Position numbers and translations under genes: made by a program. From assembly GCA_965226785.1 (NCBI GenBank), contig CBDDEC010000003.1, forward strand, positions 620,001 to 684,000: 64,000 bases of DNA. The letters run 5' to 3'. Positions 16,603-25,363 of the stretch are shown in pieces. How positions within the stretch are numbered: the first letter of the stretch is position 1; each line of letters begins with the position of its first letter. The notes beneath the pieces are model-generated. The model did no database searches. It was not told where the DNA came from and saw only the letters and a list, made by a program, of their open reading frames with translations. Origin of the DNA: CBDDEC01 sp965226785. Lineage in GTDB: Bacteria; Chloroflexota; Dehalococcoidia; UBA2979.

Positions 16603-17397
16603 TCAGCCGCGGTCGAGGCTGTGCTCGGCCACGAAGTCGAGTAGCAGCTCGCGGAACCGCTCCGGCGCCTGACGATAGACGGCGTGGCCGGCATCCTGCA
16701 CGACCTCAAGCTGGGCGTTCGGGATCTGGCGGCTGATGATCACGGACCCGCCAGCTCCGGCGACCGTGTCGGCGCCGCCGCCGATCACCAGGGCGGGGCA
16801 ACTGATGCGATGCAACTCAGGCGTCAGCGGGTGCTCGCGCAGGCTGGCGGTCGCGCGCGACTGTGCCACGAATGAATCGACGTGCTCGGGTGGCACCTGG
16901 CGCTGCGGACTGGCCTCGCTGGTGACGGTGGCGTGGCCGGCGAATGCCGGCGCAAAATCGCGGTTCACCGCCTCCGCGCCGATGCGTGCGATTTCGCCTC
17001 GGGCATACCAGTTCTCGCTGGCCGCGACATTCACCTCGCTCGAGGTGGAGTCGAGCACGATGGCTGTGCAGCGCTCCGGGTAGTCGAGGGCGAAGCGCTG
17101 CACGAGCACGCCGCCCCACGACACGCCCATCACGATGGCGCGCTCGATGTCGAGGTGGTCGAGCGGCCCCTCGAGGTCGGCGGCGTAACGGGGCAGCGAG
17201 TACTTGGCCGCCGCGCTGGACCGCCCCAGGCCACGGTTGTCCCAGGAAACCGTACGAAAGTACTCGGCGTACCAGTCCATGTCGTCGCGCTCGAAGCCCT
17301 CGCCGGAGCCACCCAGGCCGTGGCAGTAGACGAAGGCAGGGCCCGACCCGCGCTCCTCGTAGTGGATCGTCGCCTCGTTGAGTTCGCACGTGGGCAT
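16603..17397 (-). CDS. Alpha/beta hydrolase
   Basis: A 264-residue alpha/beta-hydrolase-fold enzyme. The oxyanion region is VYCHGLGGSGEGF, followed by WDNRGLGRSSA; the nucleophile elbow is GVSWGG (Ser in GxSxG, about residue 95), the acid is probably Asp in GGGADTVAG and the catalytic His in VQDAGHAVYRQAPERF. Length and order are standard for the soluble esterase/3-oxoadipate enol-lactonase-like group. Substrate unknown. ATG 17397 is the family-type start (MPTCELNEATIHYEERG). Its stop is 9 bases from the repeat array of the next gene. Confidence 0.9.
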   Translation of the reverse strand: MPTCELNEATIHYEERGSGPAFVYCHGLGGSGEGFERDDMDWYAEYFRTVSWDNRGLGRSSAAAKYSLPRYAADLEGPLDHLDIERAIVMGVSWGGVLVQRFALDYPERCTAIVLDSTSSEVNVAASENWYARGEIARIGAEAVNRDFAPAFAGHATVTSEASPQRQVPPEHVDSFVAQSRATASLREHPLTPELHRISCPALVIGGGADTVAGAGGSVIISRQIPNAQLEVVQDAGHAVYRQAPERFRELLLDFVAEHSLDRG

Positions 17398-17485
17398 GTC
17401 GCCCCGCTTTCCGTTGCAGCGACGCGTCGCGCGTCGACACCGGATCTATAGCGGATCGATGGTGCCCGGCAAGCGCGGTGAGCCA

Positions 17486-17491
17486 TACGCT
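17486..17491 (+). promoter_or_regulatory. Putative -10 element, leaderless VanZ-like gene
   Basis: TACGCT followed by exactly six bases (GGAACG) and ATG 17498. The spacing matches a leaderless transcript and recurs at three other genes in the window. Confidence 0.5.
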
Positions 17492-17497
17492 GGAACG

Positions 17498-17959
17498 ATG
17501 GAGCCGCTGATCGATGATCTTGCCGGCGTCCGCCGCCAGATGCGGTGGGCGTCAGTGGCCGCCGTGGCGCTGCTGGTCGCGACGATCCTCCTCTTCACGC
17601 TCAGCCCCGGTGGCTCTCTAACCTCTGGCTCGCGCGTCATCGACGAGATCGCGGAGGTGTACGGGACGCGGCAGCAGGCCAGCTGGCTGCTCCACGCGGG
17701 GCTCTTTGGACTCTTCGGCGTGTCGCTGTCCCTATGGTTCGCCAGTTCCTCGACCTCCCGCGGGGCGCCGAGGCGGGCGCTCGGGATGCTGGTGCTCGCG
17801 GTCTGGATCTTCGCCGCCGCCACGGAGCTCGCGCAGGGGGGCGTCGACGGGCGCGAGGCGAGCCTCGGCGACTGGGTCGCCGACATGGTCGGTGTGCTCG
17901 CCGGACTGCTGCTCGCACCGATCGTGCTGCGGCCGGTCGTCGAGCGCCTGATCCGCTAG
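17498..17959 (+). CDS. VanZ-like family membrane protein
   Basis: A 153-residue membrane protein with about four helices: VAAVALLVATILLFTLSPGG, LLHAGLFGLFGVSLSLWF, MLVLAVWIFAAATELAQ and MVGVLAGLLLAPIVL. The arrangement H-x(n)-FxxFGxxxxLW and the late ATELAQ...GREASLGDWVADMVGVLAG is characteristic of VanZ-like proteins (ExxQxxxxxRxxxxxDxxxNxxG). VanZ confers low-level teicoplanin resistance in enterococci; most homologues have no known role. The ATG at 17498 follows a leaderless-type promoter; longer in-frame starts would overlap it. Confidence 0.8.
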   Translation: MEPLIDDLAGVRRQMRWASVAAVALLVATILLFTLSPGGSLTSGSRVIDEIAEVYGTRQQASWLLHAGLFGLFGVSLSLWFASSSTSRGAPRRALGMLVLAVWIFAAATELAQGGVDGREASLGDWVADMVGVLAGLLLAPIVLRPVVERLIR

Positions 17960-17967
17960 CGCCCGGA

Positions 17968-18678
17968 TCAGCCGTCGAGGGCGTCCGCGTAGACGCGCAT
18001 CCCGTAGTCGTTGTACTGCCGGTCCGGCCCCAGCGATGAGCGCGCGGCGATGCGCGAGACCTTGATGCGATGCCGCCACGATCCTCCGCGCGAAGCACGG
18101 CGCACGCCGTCGGCCGGACCTCGAGGCTCGTCACCAGCCTCCAGGGCGTAGGCGTCGGTGGCGTACCAGTCGCTGCACCACTCGTGGACGTTGTCGGCCA
18201 TGTGGTACAGGCCGTAGCCGTTGGGCGGGCTCGTGCCGATGGGGTGGGGCCGGTCGCCGCCCTGCGATCCGAAGGCGTGCACGCCGCTGTCCCACGGCTC
18301 GTCGCCCCAGGGGTAGCGGGAGCCCTCGACATTCCCGCGAGCGGCGAACTCCCGCTCGGCCTCGGTCGGCAGGCGACAGCCGCGCCCGAGCACCGTGGAG
18401 AGCCACTCGCAGTAGGCCAGGGCGTCGAACCAGCTGATCCCAATCGCCGGAGCCGTCGGCTCGCTGAACCGCTCGTCGTCCCAGAACCGCGTCGGCGGGT
18501 GGCCCGTCGCCTCGAGGAACTGCGCGAACTCGAGGTTCGTGACGGGAGTGAGTGCCGCGGCGAACGACCTCACGTTGACCGTGCGAAGCGGCTGCTCGTC
18601 CTTGCGCACGATCGAACCCATCTCGAAGGCTCCCCCGGCGATCTCGACCAGGACCGCGGCGGCTGCGCCTTCGGACAT
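17968..18678 (-). CDS. Formylglycine-generating enzyme-family (FGE-sulfatase domain) protein
   Basis: A 236-residue FGE/SUMF1-domain protein. Landmarks in order: VEIAGGAFEMGS, VTNLEFAQFLEATGHPP, ISWFDALAYCEWLS, RLPTEAEREFAARG, YPWGDE, MADNVHEWCSDWY, and SRGGSWRHRIKVSRIAARSS ending in YGMRVYAD (normally GFR). True FGEs oxidise a sulfatase Cys to formylglycine through paired Cys residues near the C-terminus; that pair is not evident here, so this may be a related domain (as in EgtB or ligand-binding paralogues). No sulfatase gene is nearby. ATG 18678 begins MSEGAAAAVLVEIAGG; start codons further upstream run into the divergent rex promoter. Confidence 0.85.
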   Translation of the reverse strand: MSEGAAAAVLVEIAGGAFEMGSIVRKDEQPLRTVNVRSFAAALTPVTNLEFAQFLEATGHPPTRFWDDERFSEPTAPAIGISWFDALAYCEWLSTVLGRGCRLPTEAEREFAARGNVEGSRYPWGDEPWDSGVHAFGSQGGDRPHPIGTSPPNGYGLYHMADNVHEWCSDWYATDAYALEAGDEPRGPADGVRRASRGGSWRHRIKVSRIAARSSLGPDRQYNDYGMRVYADALDG

Positions 18679-18748
18679 GAGACGTATGATCCGAGGGCCC
18701 CGTAGCATATTAGACATCCTACCTGTCTGATTCAGGATCATTGGCCGA

Positions 18749-18776
18749 TTGATCCCCCGTGCACAAGCGCTATCAT
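18749..18776 (+). promoter_or_regulatory. Putative sigma-70-type promoter of rex
   Basis: TTGATC at 18749-18754, a 16-base spacer and TATCAT at 18771-18776. Transcription from about 18783 would leave a leader of about 75 bases before rex. No clear Rex palindrome of the TTGTGA-type overlaps it. Confidence 0.5.
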
Positions 18777-18858
18777 TCCATGGCGGATCAGTCGCCATCT
18801 GCTAGTGACGCAGTGCGTACAAACCAGCGAGGGCGATGAACAGGGGTGTCTCGTGCCG

Positions 18859-19521
18859 ATGGAGATTCCTGAGGTCGTCATTGAGCGGCTTCCTCAGTAC
18901 TACCGCCTCGTCAGCCGTCTGGAGGCGGAAGGGCGCTCGGTCGTCTCCTCCCAGGACCTGGGCGAGGATCTGGGTGTCACGCCTGCGCAGTTGCGCAAGG
19001 ACCTCTCCTACTTCGGGAAGTTCGGGAAGCAGGGTCGAGGCTACTCCGTGCCTCGGCTGGCCGAGGAACTCCGCAAGATCCTCGGCCTCGACCGTCGCTG
19101 GACCATGGTCGTTGTCGGCGTCGGTCGGCTCGGCCACGCCATCTCCTCCTACCCGCGCTTCTCCGACCAGGGGTTCGACATCATCGGCGCGTACGACAGC
19201 GACCCGGCGGCTGTCGGTACGCAGGTGGGCGACGTCATGGTGCGCGATGTGACGAGCCTGGACGCGGACCTGCGGACCCAGCCCGCGGACATCGGCATCG
19301 TGACCGTACCCGCCGAGGCTGCCCAATCGGTCGTCGACCGCCTCGTGCGCGCGGGCGTACACGCGATCCTTAACTACGCGCCGACGCGTGTGCAGGTACC
19401 GGACGGCGTGGAGCTGAAGCAGATCAACCCGGTGCTCTTCCTGCAGAGCATGACCTACCACCTGAAGCAATCGGTCGAGCGTCGCGAGCAGCGCGATGGG
19501 GATGGCGCCACGGGGCCGTAG
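18859..19521 (+). CDS. rex: Redox-sensing transcriptional repressor Rex
   Basis: A 220-residue Rex protein, a homodimeric repressor that senses NADH/NAD+ and controls respiratory and fermentative genes. The N-terminal winged helix (MEIPEVVIERLPQYYRL, VSSQDLGEDLGVTPAQLRKDLSYFGKFGKQGRGY) is nearly canonical, followed by the Rossmann fold with GVGRLGHAI and GAYDSDPAAVG. The C-terminal domain-swapped helix is QINPVLFLQSMTYHLKQ. ATG 18859 matches the usual family start; GTG 18853, closer to an AGGGG box, is an alternative. Its target genes cannot be assigned here; energy genes such as atp and etf are nearby but no Rex boxes were recognised. Confidence 0.95.
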   Translation: MEIPEVVIERLPQYYRLVSRLEAEGRSVVSSQDLGEDLGVTPAQLRKDLSYFGKFGKQGRGYSVPRLAEELRKILGLDRRWTMVVVGVGRLGHAISSYPRFSDQGFDIIGAYDSDPAAVGTQVGDVMVRDVTSLDADLRTQPADIGIVTVPAEAAQSVVDRLVRAGVHAILNYAPTRVQVPDGVELKQINPVLFLQSMTYHLKQSVERREQRDGDGATGP

Positions 19522-19557
19522 CCTCTTCGAAGGCCCGAACCAGCCACGAGGGGACGC

Positions 19558-20595
19558 CTAGCGCGTCCCTTCGCCGATCAGGGACTCCTCCTCGGTCGGC
19601 ATCGCGCGCGCCACCACCTCGATGTAGTCGAGCGCGGCGCCAGCGCCGCGGGCGACGCAGTGCAGCGGCTCGTCCGCCACGTGCACCGGGACCCCCGTCT
19701 CGTGCAGGATCAGCTCGTCGAGGTGGTGCAACAGCGCGCCTCCCCCGGTCAGCACGATCCCACGGTCGATCACGTCGGAGGCCAGCTCGGGCGGCGTTTG
19801 CTCCAGCACGTGTCGCACCGTCTGCACGATCGTAGCCAGCTGCTCCTGGATCGCGTTCGTGACCTCTGACGACTCGAGCGTGATCGTGCGTGGCAGGCCG
19901 CTGATCTGGTCGCGGCCGCGGACGCCGGCGGTCAGTTCTTCGTCGAGGGGCAGCGCGGAGCCGATCGAGACCTTGACCTCCTCGGCCGTGCGTTCGCCGA
20001 CGACGAGGTTGTGACGCCGGCGGATGTACTCGGCGATCGCCTCGTCGAGACGGTCACCGGCAATCCGCACCGACTCGCTGACGACCACCCCGAACATCGA
20101 GATCACGGCCGCCTCGGTGCGACCGCCGCCGACGTCGACGACCATGTGTCCGCGTGGCGATCCGACCGGGATCTCGGCGCCGATGGCGGCCGCGAGCGGC
20201 TCCGGGATCAGGTGCGCGGGACGGCGTGCGCCCGCAGCCTCGGCAGCGTCGCGCACGGCGCGCTGCTCGACGCTGGTCACGCCGACCGGGACGCAGATCA
20301 TCACCTCCGGCCGCACGATGCTGAACCGGCCCAGCACGCGCCCGATGAAGTAGCGCAGCATGGCCTCGGTGATCAAGTAATCGGCGATCACGCCGTCGCG
20401 CATCGGCCGGATCACCTGGATGCTGCCGGGATGCCGGCCGATCATCGCTCTCGCGTCGTTACCGACGGCCACCACAGTGTTGTCGCGCTCGGTGATGGCG
20501 ACGACGGCGGGCTCGTCGAGGACAATGCCGCGGCCGCGCTCGTAGACGAGCACGTTGGCGGTCCCGAGGTCGATCCCAATGCGCTTGTTGAACAC
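19558..20595 (-). CDS. mreB: Rod shape-determining protein MreB
   Basis: A 345-residue actin-fold protein that forms membrane-associated filaments guiding lateral wall synthesis. The phosphate-1 motif KRIGIDLGTANVLVY is at the N-terminus, phosphate-2 is VVDVGGGRTEAAVIS and the adenosine motif is IVLTGGGALLHHLDELI; EEVKVSIGSA is also typical. GTG 20595 is chosen: it gives the standard start VFNKRIGIDLG and is preceded by GAGG, whereas the ATG at 20637 adds an untypical leader. mreC/mreD are not adjacent. It follows murA on the same strand after about 150 bases, a cell-wall grouping. Confidence 0.93.
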   Translation of the reverse strand: MFNKRIGIDLGTANVLVYERGRGIVLDEPAVVAITERDNTVVAVGNDARAMIGRHPGSIQVIRPMRDGVIADYLITEAMLRYFIGRVLGRFSIVRPEVMICVPVGVTSVEQRAVRDAAEAAGARRPAHLIPEPLAAAIGAEIPVGSPRGHMVVDVGGGRTEAAVISMFGVVVSESVRIAGDRLDEAIAEYIRRRHNLVVGERTAEEVKVSIGSALPLDEELTAGVRGRDQISGLPRTITLESSEVTNAIQEQLATIVQTVRHVLEQTPPELASDVIDRGIVLTGGGALLHHLDELILHETGVPVHVADEPLHCVARGAGAALDYIEVVARAMPTEEESLIGEGTR

Positions 20596-20751
20596 GCTTG
20601 CCTCGTGCGGCGATGCCGGCGAAACCGCTGTGCCCACCCACTCGTCGCCGCATGACGAGCGGTGTACGGAGACGCCTCGGAGGCTGCATTGGGCGACCGA
20701 GGCGGTGTGCAGCGAGGGTAGCCGGTTGGTGACAGCGCTGCACGGTCGCGC

Positions 20752-22005
20752 TCAGCAGCGCTCGATGTCCGCGCCGAGCGTCGTCAGCGTGGGGCAGAGG
20801 TCAGCGTAGCCACGGTCGAGGTGATGGATGTCAGCGACGACCGTCTCGCCGTCCGCAGCCAACCCGGCGAGGACGACCGCAGCGCCGGCACGGATGTCCA
20901 GGGCTCGCACCATCGTGCCTCGCAGCGGTGTGGGCCCCTCGATGATGACCGACGGGCCGCCGACGGTGATGCGAGCGCCCATCTTCCGCAGCTCGCCGAC
21001 GTAGAGCGTGCGGTTGTCGTACACCCGCTCATGAATCAGAGACACGCCCTCCGCCTGGGTCAGCACAGCCGCCATCGGCGCGTGCAGGTCGGTCGCGAAA
21101 CCGGGATACGGCACTGCCTGCAGTTGCACCGCGTTCAACGGCGGATCGGCAGCGGCACGAAGACCACCGCTCGATGGCGCCTCGACGGTCGCGCCAACCT
21201 CGTTGAGCTTCGCGATCAGGCTGTCGAGCTGCTGCGGCAGCGCGTTCGTGATCGTGACGTCGCCCCCGGTGGCCACACCGGCGAGCAGGTAGGTTCCGGC
21301 GACGAGGCGGTCTGCCTCCACCTCGAAGTCCACGCCGTGCAGCCGCGACACACCCTCGATGTTGAGCGTTGAGGTGCCGAGGCCGTCGATGCGCGCGCCC
21401 ATCTCGTTCAGCATGCGGCAGACCATCGCCACCTCTGGCTCAGCGGCGGCGTTGACGATCGCTGTGGTCCCCTGGGCGAGCACGGCAGCGAGGACCACGT
21501 TCACTGTGCCGAGGACGCTCGGGTAGTCGAAGAAGATGCGAGCGCCCCGCAGCTGCGCGCTCCGCGCGGACCAGTTCGCGCCCTCGCGGTCGATGGTGGC
21601 GCCGAGAGCCTGGAACCCCGCGAGGTGCACGTCGAGCGGTCGCGCGCCGATGACATCGCCACCGGGCGGCGGGCACTTCGCCTCGCCCATGCGTCCCAGC
21701 AGCGGCCCCATCACCAGGAACGACGCCCGCAGTGCCAGCACCTTCTCGGCGGGCGGCTCGGTGCTCGTCAGCTCGGCCGCGCGGATGGCCACGCGATCGC
21801 CGTCGATCTCCACCTCGGCGCCCAACGCGCGACAGATGTCGGCCATCTCGCCGATGTCGGCAATGGCAGGCACATGGCGCAGGGTCACCTCGTCCGAGGT
21901 GAGGAGCGCCGCGGCCACGGCGTAGAGCGCGCCGTTCTTGGAGCCGGGGACGGCGACGGCGCCCCGCAGCGGGCGGCCACCGTGGATCACGAACTGCTCG
22001 GCCAT
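20752..22005 (-). CDS. murA: UDP-N-acetylglucosamine 1-carboxyvinyltransferase, Cys-to-Asp form
   Basis: A 417-residue MurA, first committed step of peptidoglycan synthesis (PEP + UDP-GlcNAc). The start VIHGGRPLRGAVAVPGSKNGAL, the Lys22/Asn23 pair, LDIRAGAAVVLAGLAADGETVV and the C-terminal HLDRGY are all present. The active-site loop, usually PGGCxIGARP, reads PPPGGDVIGARP: the nucleophile Cys115 position (residue 117 here) is Asp, codon at 21655-21657. Such Asp forms are known from mycobacteria and chlamydiae; they remain active and are insensitive to fosfomycin. A TATGCT hexamer about 30 bases upstream of ATG may be the -10. Confidence 0.95.
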   Translation of the reverse strand: MAEQFVIHGGRPLRGAVAVPGSKNGALYAVAAALLTSDEVTLRHVPAIADIGEMADICRALGAEVEIDGDRVAIRAAELTSTEPPAEKVLALRASFLVMGPLLGRMGEAKCPPPGGDVIGARPLDVHLAGFQALGATIDREGANWSARSAQLRGARIFFDYPSVLGTVNVVLAAVLAQGTTAIVNAAAEPEVAMVCRMLNEMGARIDGLGTSTLNIEGVSRLHGVDFEVEADRLVAGTYLLAGVATGGDVTITNALPQQLDSLIAKLNEVGATVEAPSSGGLRAAADPPLNAVQLQAVPYPGFATDLHAPMAAVLTQAEGVSLIHERVYDNRTLYVGELRKMGARITVGGPSVIIEGPTPLRGTMVRALDIRAGAAVVLAGLAADGETVVADIHHLDRGYADLCPTLTTLGADIERC

Positions 22006-22053
22006 GCTGCTCCCGACGCCGTCCCGCCGCTCTCAGCATAGCCGCGCTTGCGG

Positions 22054-23004
22054 CTAGTACGCCTCGCTCTGGCCGAAGATGCGTCGAGGGTTCCCGACCG
22101 TCATCATCGTCAGTGCGTCCTCGGACACGCCGCGCTCGCGCAGCATGGGGAGGATGTCCAGCGGAATGTGGGTCATGCGCCAGTTCGGCAGGCGTTCCGC
22201 CTTCAGCTCATGCGGGATGCCCGCCACGAGCGCGCAGGCGTCGTGCGCGAGCGTGATGCGCTCCGCATAGCCTCGCTCGACCAGCTCGGCGACCCGGTCG
22301 GCGCGCTGCTCGCTCGTCCGCGGGAACGGCAGGCCGATGCGGTCCATGCCGCAATAGGCGCCGCTATCGAGGATCTCCAGCTGGTAGTCAATGTCCTCCG
22401 CGTCGTCGGAGTGGCCGATCACCACCCGCCCGAGGTCGACACCTTCCTCCTGGAAGACGCGGATCTGGTCGAGCCCGGTGCGGTTGGCGGGCTGCGTGTG
22501 CGTGCAGATGGGGGCGCCGGTCTCACGGTGCACCTGGGCGGAGGCGCGCAGGATCATCTCGTTCGTCTCGTGCATCTCCGGCTCGGTCGCACACTTGATG
22601 ACGCCCGCGCGAACCCCCGTGTCGCCGATGCCCTCGGTGATGTCGCGCAGCATCATGTCGTGAAGCGCAGCAGGGCGGGAGGGGGCCGAGGCGCCCGGGA
22701 ACGGGTGCTGGTAGTAGAAGCCGGTGGCCACAATGATCTGCATCCCCGACCGCTCCGCAGCTTCGCGGATGTACGCGGCGTCACGCCCGAGGTCGATGGG
22801 GGTGAGGTCGACGATCGTCTTCACACCGGCCGCCTGCGCCTCGTCGAGCCGCTCGACCGCGAACGCCAGTTCCGACTCGCGGTCGAAGGCGTCGGGGTAC
22901 TGCATGCGGTAGTTCCACGACATCACGAGCACGTGCTCGTGCATGAGGGTGAAGCCGAGGTCTTCGCTGTCGATGGGCCCGGTGGCGCTCTGGATCGTCG
23001 ACAT
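22054..23004 (-). CDS. Phosphotriesterase-family (PTE) metal hydrolase
   Basis: A 316-residue amidohydrolase-superfamily TIM barrel of the phosphotriesterase branch. Metal ligands: HEH in LMHEHVLV (about residue 22), the carboxylated Lys in GVIKCATE, His in ICTHTQP, His in VIGHSDD and Asp in LAHDACA. Members include lactonases (PLL/AHL lactonase), php homologues and true triesterases; SGMQIIVATGFYYQ is usual for the group. ATG 23004 is preceded by a good GAGAGG site; the longer frame adds a basic low-complexity leader. Substrate probably a lactone or ester but cannot be assigned. Confidence 0.88.
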   Translation of the reverse strand: MSTIQSATGPIDSEDLGFTLMHEHVLVMSWNYRMQYPDAFDRESELAFAVERLDEAQAAGVKTIVDLTPIDLGRDAAYIREAAERSGMQIIVATGFYYQHPFPGASAPSRPAALHDMMLRDITEGIGDTGVRAGVIKCATEPEMHETNEMILRASAQVHRETGAPICTHTQPANRTGLDQIRVFQEEGVDLGRVVIGHSDDAEDIDYQLEILDSGAYCGMDRIGLPFPRTSEQRADRVAELVERGYAERITLAHDACALVAGIPHELKAERLPNWRMTHIPLDILPMLRERGVSEDALTMMTVGNPRRIFGQSEAY

Positions 23005-23335
23005 CTGTGGTCCTCTCAGGTCCGCTCGCTGTCCGCTGGTTCTACGTCGGGTCGGGCTTCTTGGCCAGCCCTTGCCGGGGCGCGAGAAAAGTCTGAGGAA
23101 TTTCCGCACCCTCGTGTAACAAATTCACCTCTTACGGCGCCTTCGCGTCCATCGCCGATCACGACGCCCGAATGATCCGATAGCGCTTCGACAGCCGTTC
23201 GAGGGAACTGCGCCGCACTCGAGGCCGTCTACTGATCAGGATCGGCGCGTACGTCGAGGTGTTTGGGCCCGCGGCGAGCGTTCCGGTCACCATCGATTCG
23301 CGGCATCAAGTTGCCCGCTCGTTGTCGCGAGCACG
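23005..23335. other. Non-coding interval, no gene seen
   Basis: About 330 bases between the phosphotriesterase-family gene start and the ATP synthase terminator. I see no plausible ORF, RNA gene or strong promoter. Part of it must hold the minus-strand promoter of the phosphotriesterase-family gene. The composition is less GC-rich than the surrounding genes around 23097-23160. Confidence 0.5.
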
Positions 23336-23365
23336 GAAACGCCCCGCTACCCCGCGGGGCGTTTC
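23336..23365 (-). terminator. ATP synthase operon terminator
   Basis: Perfect 12-bp stem GAAACGCCCCGC / GCGGGGCGTTTC with a 6-base loop, about 30 bases past the atpC stop. Reading on the minus strand it ends in GTTTCC; the symmetric T/A edges could let it work both ways. Confidence 0.8.
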
Positions 23366-23396
23366 TGCGTGCCAGATGTCGGGAGCGACGCTGCGG

Positions 23397-23843
23397 CTAG
23401 GCGGTCCTCGACGGCACGCCCGTGCCGGCGCGGCGACGCCTGACGTTGAGCCGCATCAGGGCGCGGCGCAGCGCGAGCTGGGCGCGCAGGAGGTCGAGCG
23501 CGCCCTCGGTGACCTCGACGTCGCGGCCCTCGAGGCGCGCCTGGGCGCGGTTCACGGCGGCCTGAGCGCGCTCCTCGTCGATGTCGTCGACCGGTTCGGC
23601 GGCGTCCGCCAGGACGGTGACCTCGTTCGCGGTGATCTGGAAGAAGCCGCCATGCGCGGCGATCGAGATCACGGCCTCCGGTGTGTGGACGATCATCTCG
23701 CCGATGTCGAGGCTGGCCATCAGCGCCGCGTGGCTGGGTAGCACGGTGATCTGACCCTCGGTCGTGGGCACGACGATCTTCGTCACATCGTCCCGTTCCA
23801 GGACGCTGCGTTCAGCGGTGACGATGCTTAGCTTCAGCGGCAT
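23397..23843 (-). CDS. atpC: F1 ATP synthase epsilon subunit
   Basis: A 148-residue epsilon subunit, part of the central stalk and inhibitor of ATP hydrolysis. The N-terminal beta-sandwich reads LKLSIVTAERSVLERDDVTKIVVPTTEGQITVLPSHAALMASL, with the typical GQI(T)VLPxHA motif; the C-terminal helical hairpin is AEPVDDIDEERAQAAVNRAQARL, followed by a basic tail. ATG 23843 gives the standard start MPLKLSIV. Last gene of the operon, 39 bases after atpD, with the terminator following. Confidence 0.95.
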   Translation of the reverse strand: MPLKLSIVTAERSVLERDDVTKIVVPTTEGQITVLPSHAALMASLDIGEMIVHTPEAVISIAAHGGFFQITANEVTVLADAAEPVDDIDEERAQAAVNRAQARLEGRDVEVTEGALDLLRAQLALRRALMRLNVRRRRAGTGVPSRTA

Positions 23844-23882
23844 GCAGTCTCCCGGTCGGACCGGCACCCGCGGGTGCGGCCC

Positions 23883-25289
23883 TTAGTCCGCAGCATCGGC
23901 GGCCATCTGTTCGGCCTTGGCGACGGCGCCCTCGATCGAGCCGACCATGTAGAAGGCCTGCTCCGGCAGCTCGTCGTGCTTGCCCTCGAGGATCTCCTTG
24001 AAGCCGCGCACGGTATCGGTCAGCGAAACGTACTCGCCGGGTGTGCCGGTGAACTGCTCCGCGACGAACATCGGCTGCGAGAGGAAGCGCTGGATGCGGC
24101 GCGCGCGTGCGACCGTCAGCTTGTCGCCCTCCGACAGTTCCTCGATGCCTAGGATGGCGATGATGTCCTGCAGGTCCTTGTAGCGCTGCAGTGTTTGCAG
24201 CACGCCCTGCGCCACGTCGTAGTGCTCCTGCCCGACCATCGCCGGGTCCAGGATGCGGCTGTTCGAGGTGAGCGGGTTGACCGCCGGGAACAGCCCCTGC
24301 TCGACCAGCGCGCGGTCGAGAGCGACCTGTGCATCGAGGTGGCCGAACGTCGTCGCCACGCCGGGGTCGGTGTAGTCGTCCGCGGGCACGTAGATCGCTT
24401 GGAACGAGGTGATCGAACCCTTGGCCGTCGAGGTGATCCGCTCTTCGAGCTCGCCAACCTCGGTCGCCAGTGTTGGCTGGTAGCCCACAGCCGAGGGCAT
24501 GCGGCCCAGTAGCGCCGATACTTCCATGCCGGCAAGCGTGTAGCGATAGATGTTGTCGACGAAGAGCAGCACGTCACGCTCCTCGATATCGCGGAAGTAC
24601 TCGGCCATGGTCAGGCCGGTCAGCGCGATCCGCAGCCGCGTGCCGGGGGGCTCGTTCATCTGACCGTAGACCAGCGCCGTCTTGTCGAGGACGCCGTACT
24701 CCTCCATCTCGTGCCAGAGGTCGTTGCCCTCGCGCGAGCGCTCGCCCACGCCGGCGAAAACGGAGAGTCCACCGTGCTCGGCGGCGAGGTTCCGGATCAG
24801 CTCGGTGTTGGTGACGGTCTTGCCCGTGCCCGCGCCGCCGAAGAGTCCGACTTTGCCGCCACGGGGCAGCGGGGTCAGCAGGTCGATCACCTTGACGCCG
24901 GTCTCCAGCAGCGAGGTCTCGGTCTCCTGCTCTGCGTAGCTCGGTGGTGAGCGGTGGATCGGCCAGCGCTCGACGTCGTCCGGGATCGGCTCGCCCGGGT
25001 CGATCGGCTCACCGATGACGTTGAAGATGCGCCCCAGCGTCGAGGGGCCGACGGGCACCGAGATCGGTGCGCCGGTGTCCTCGACGGCCGCGCCGCGCGC
25101 GAGTCCGTCCGTGGAGTCGAGCGCCAGGCAGCGCACCCAGTTGTTGCCGAGGTGCAGCTGCACCTCGGCCACGATCGTGCCGTCGCTCGTCGTGACGTTC
25201 ACCGCGTTGAAGATCTCGGGCAGGTCGCCCGAGGGGAATTCAACGTCAATGACCGTGCCGATGACCTGTCGAACGCTGCCGCTTGCCAT
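23883..25289 (-). CDS. atpD: F1 ATP synthase beta subunit
   Basis: A 468-residue catalytic beta subunit. Walker A GLFGGAGTGKTV, the catalytic Glu in GVGERSREGNDL, Walker B VLLFVDNIYRYT (Asp; Phe-Asn-like region altered as DNIYRYT instead of the common DNIFRFT), DELSEEDK-like IEELSEGDKLTVARARR (usually DELSEEDK) and FLSQPMFVAEQFTG are all visible. Length is normal. It follows atpG after 73 bases, which suggests its own strong ribosome-binding region (GAGGAGAAG just before the ATG). Confidence 0.97.
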   Translation of the reverse strand: MASGSVRQVIGTVIDVEFPSGDLPEIFNAVNVTTSDGTIVAEVQLHLGNNWVRCLALDSTDGLARGAAVEDTGAPISVPVGPSTLGRIFNVIGEPIDPGEPIPDDVERWPIHRSPPSYAEQETETSLLETGVKVIDLLTPLPRGGKVGLFGGAGTGKTVTNTELIRNLAAEHGGLSVFAGVGERSREGNDLWHEMEEYGVLDKTALVYGQMNEPPGTRLRIALTGLTMAEYFRDIEERDVLLFVDNIYRYTLAGMEVSALLGRMPSAVGYQPTLATEVGELEERITSTAKGSITSFQAIYVPADDYTDPGVATTFGHLDAQVALDRALVEQGLFPAVNPLTSNSRILDPAMVGQEHYDVAQGVLQTLQRYKDLQDIIAILGIEELSEGDKLTVARARRIQRFLSQPMFVAEQFTGTPGEYVSLTDTVRGFKEILEGKHDELPEQAFYMVGSIEGAVAKAEQMAADAAD

Positions 25290-25363
25290 CTGCTTCTCCT
25301 CAGTGTCCGTCCGCTGCGTCCTCTGAACGCCTCGGGCGTGTCGGGCTGACTCAGCCCGCTGTC

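Noticed and set aside
18679..18748. Rex operator between the FGE-domain gene and rex
   Set aside because: Short palindromic pieces occur (for example CCTGTC/GATTCAGG), but none matches the TTGTGA-N6-TCACAA pattern expected for Rex.
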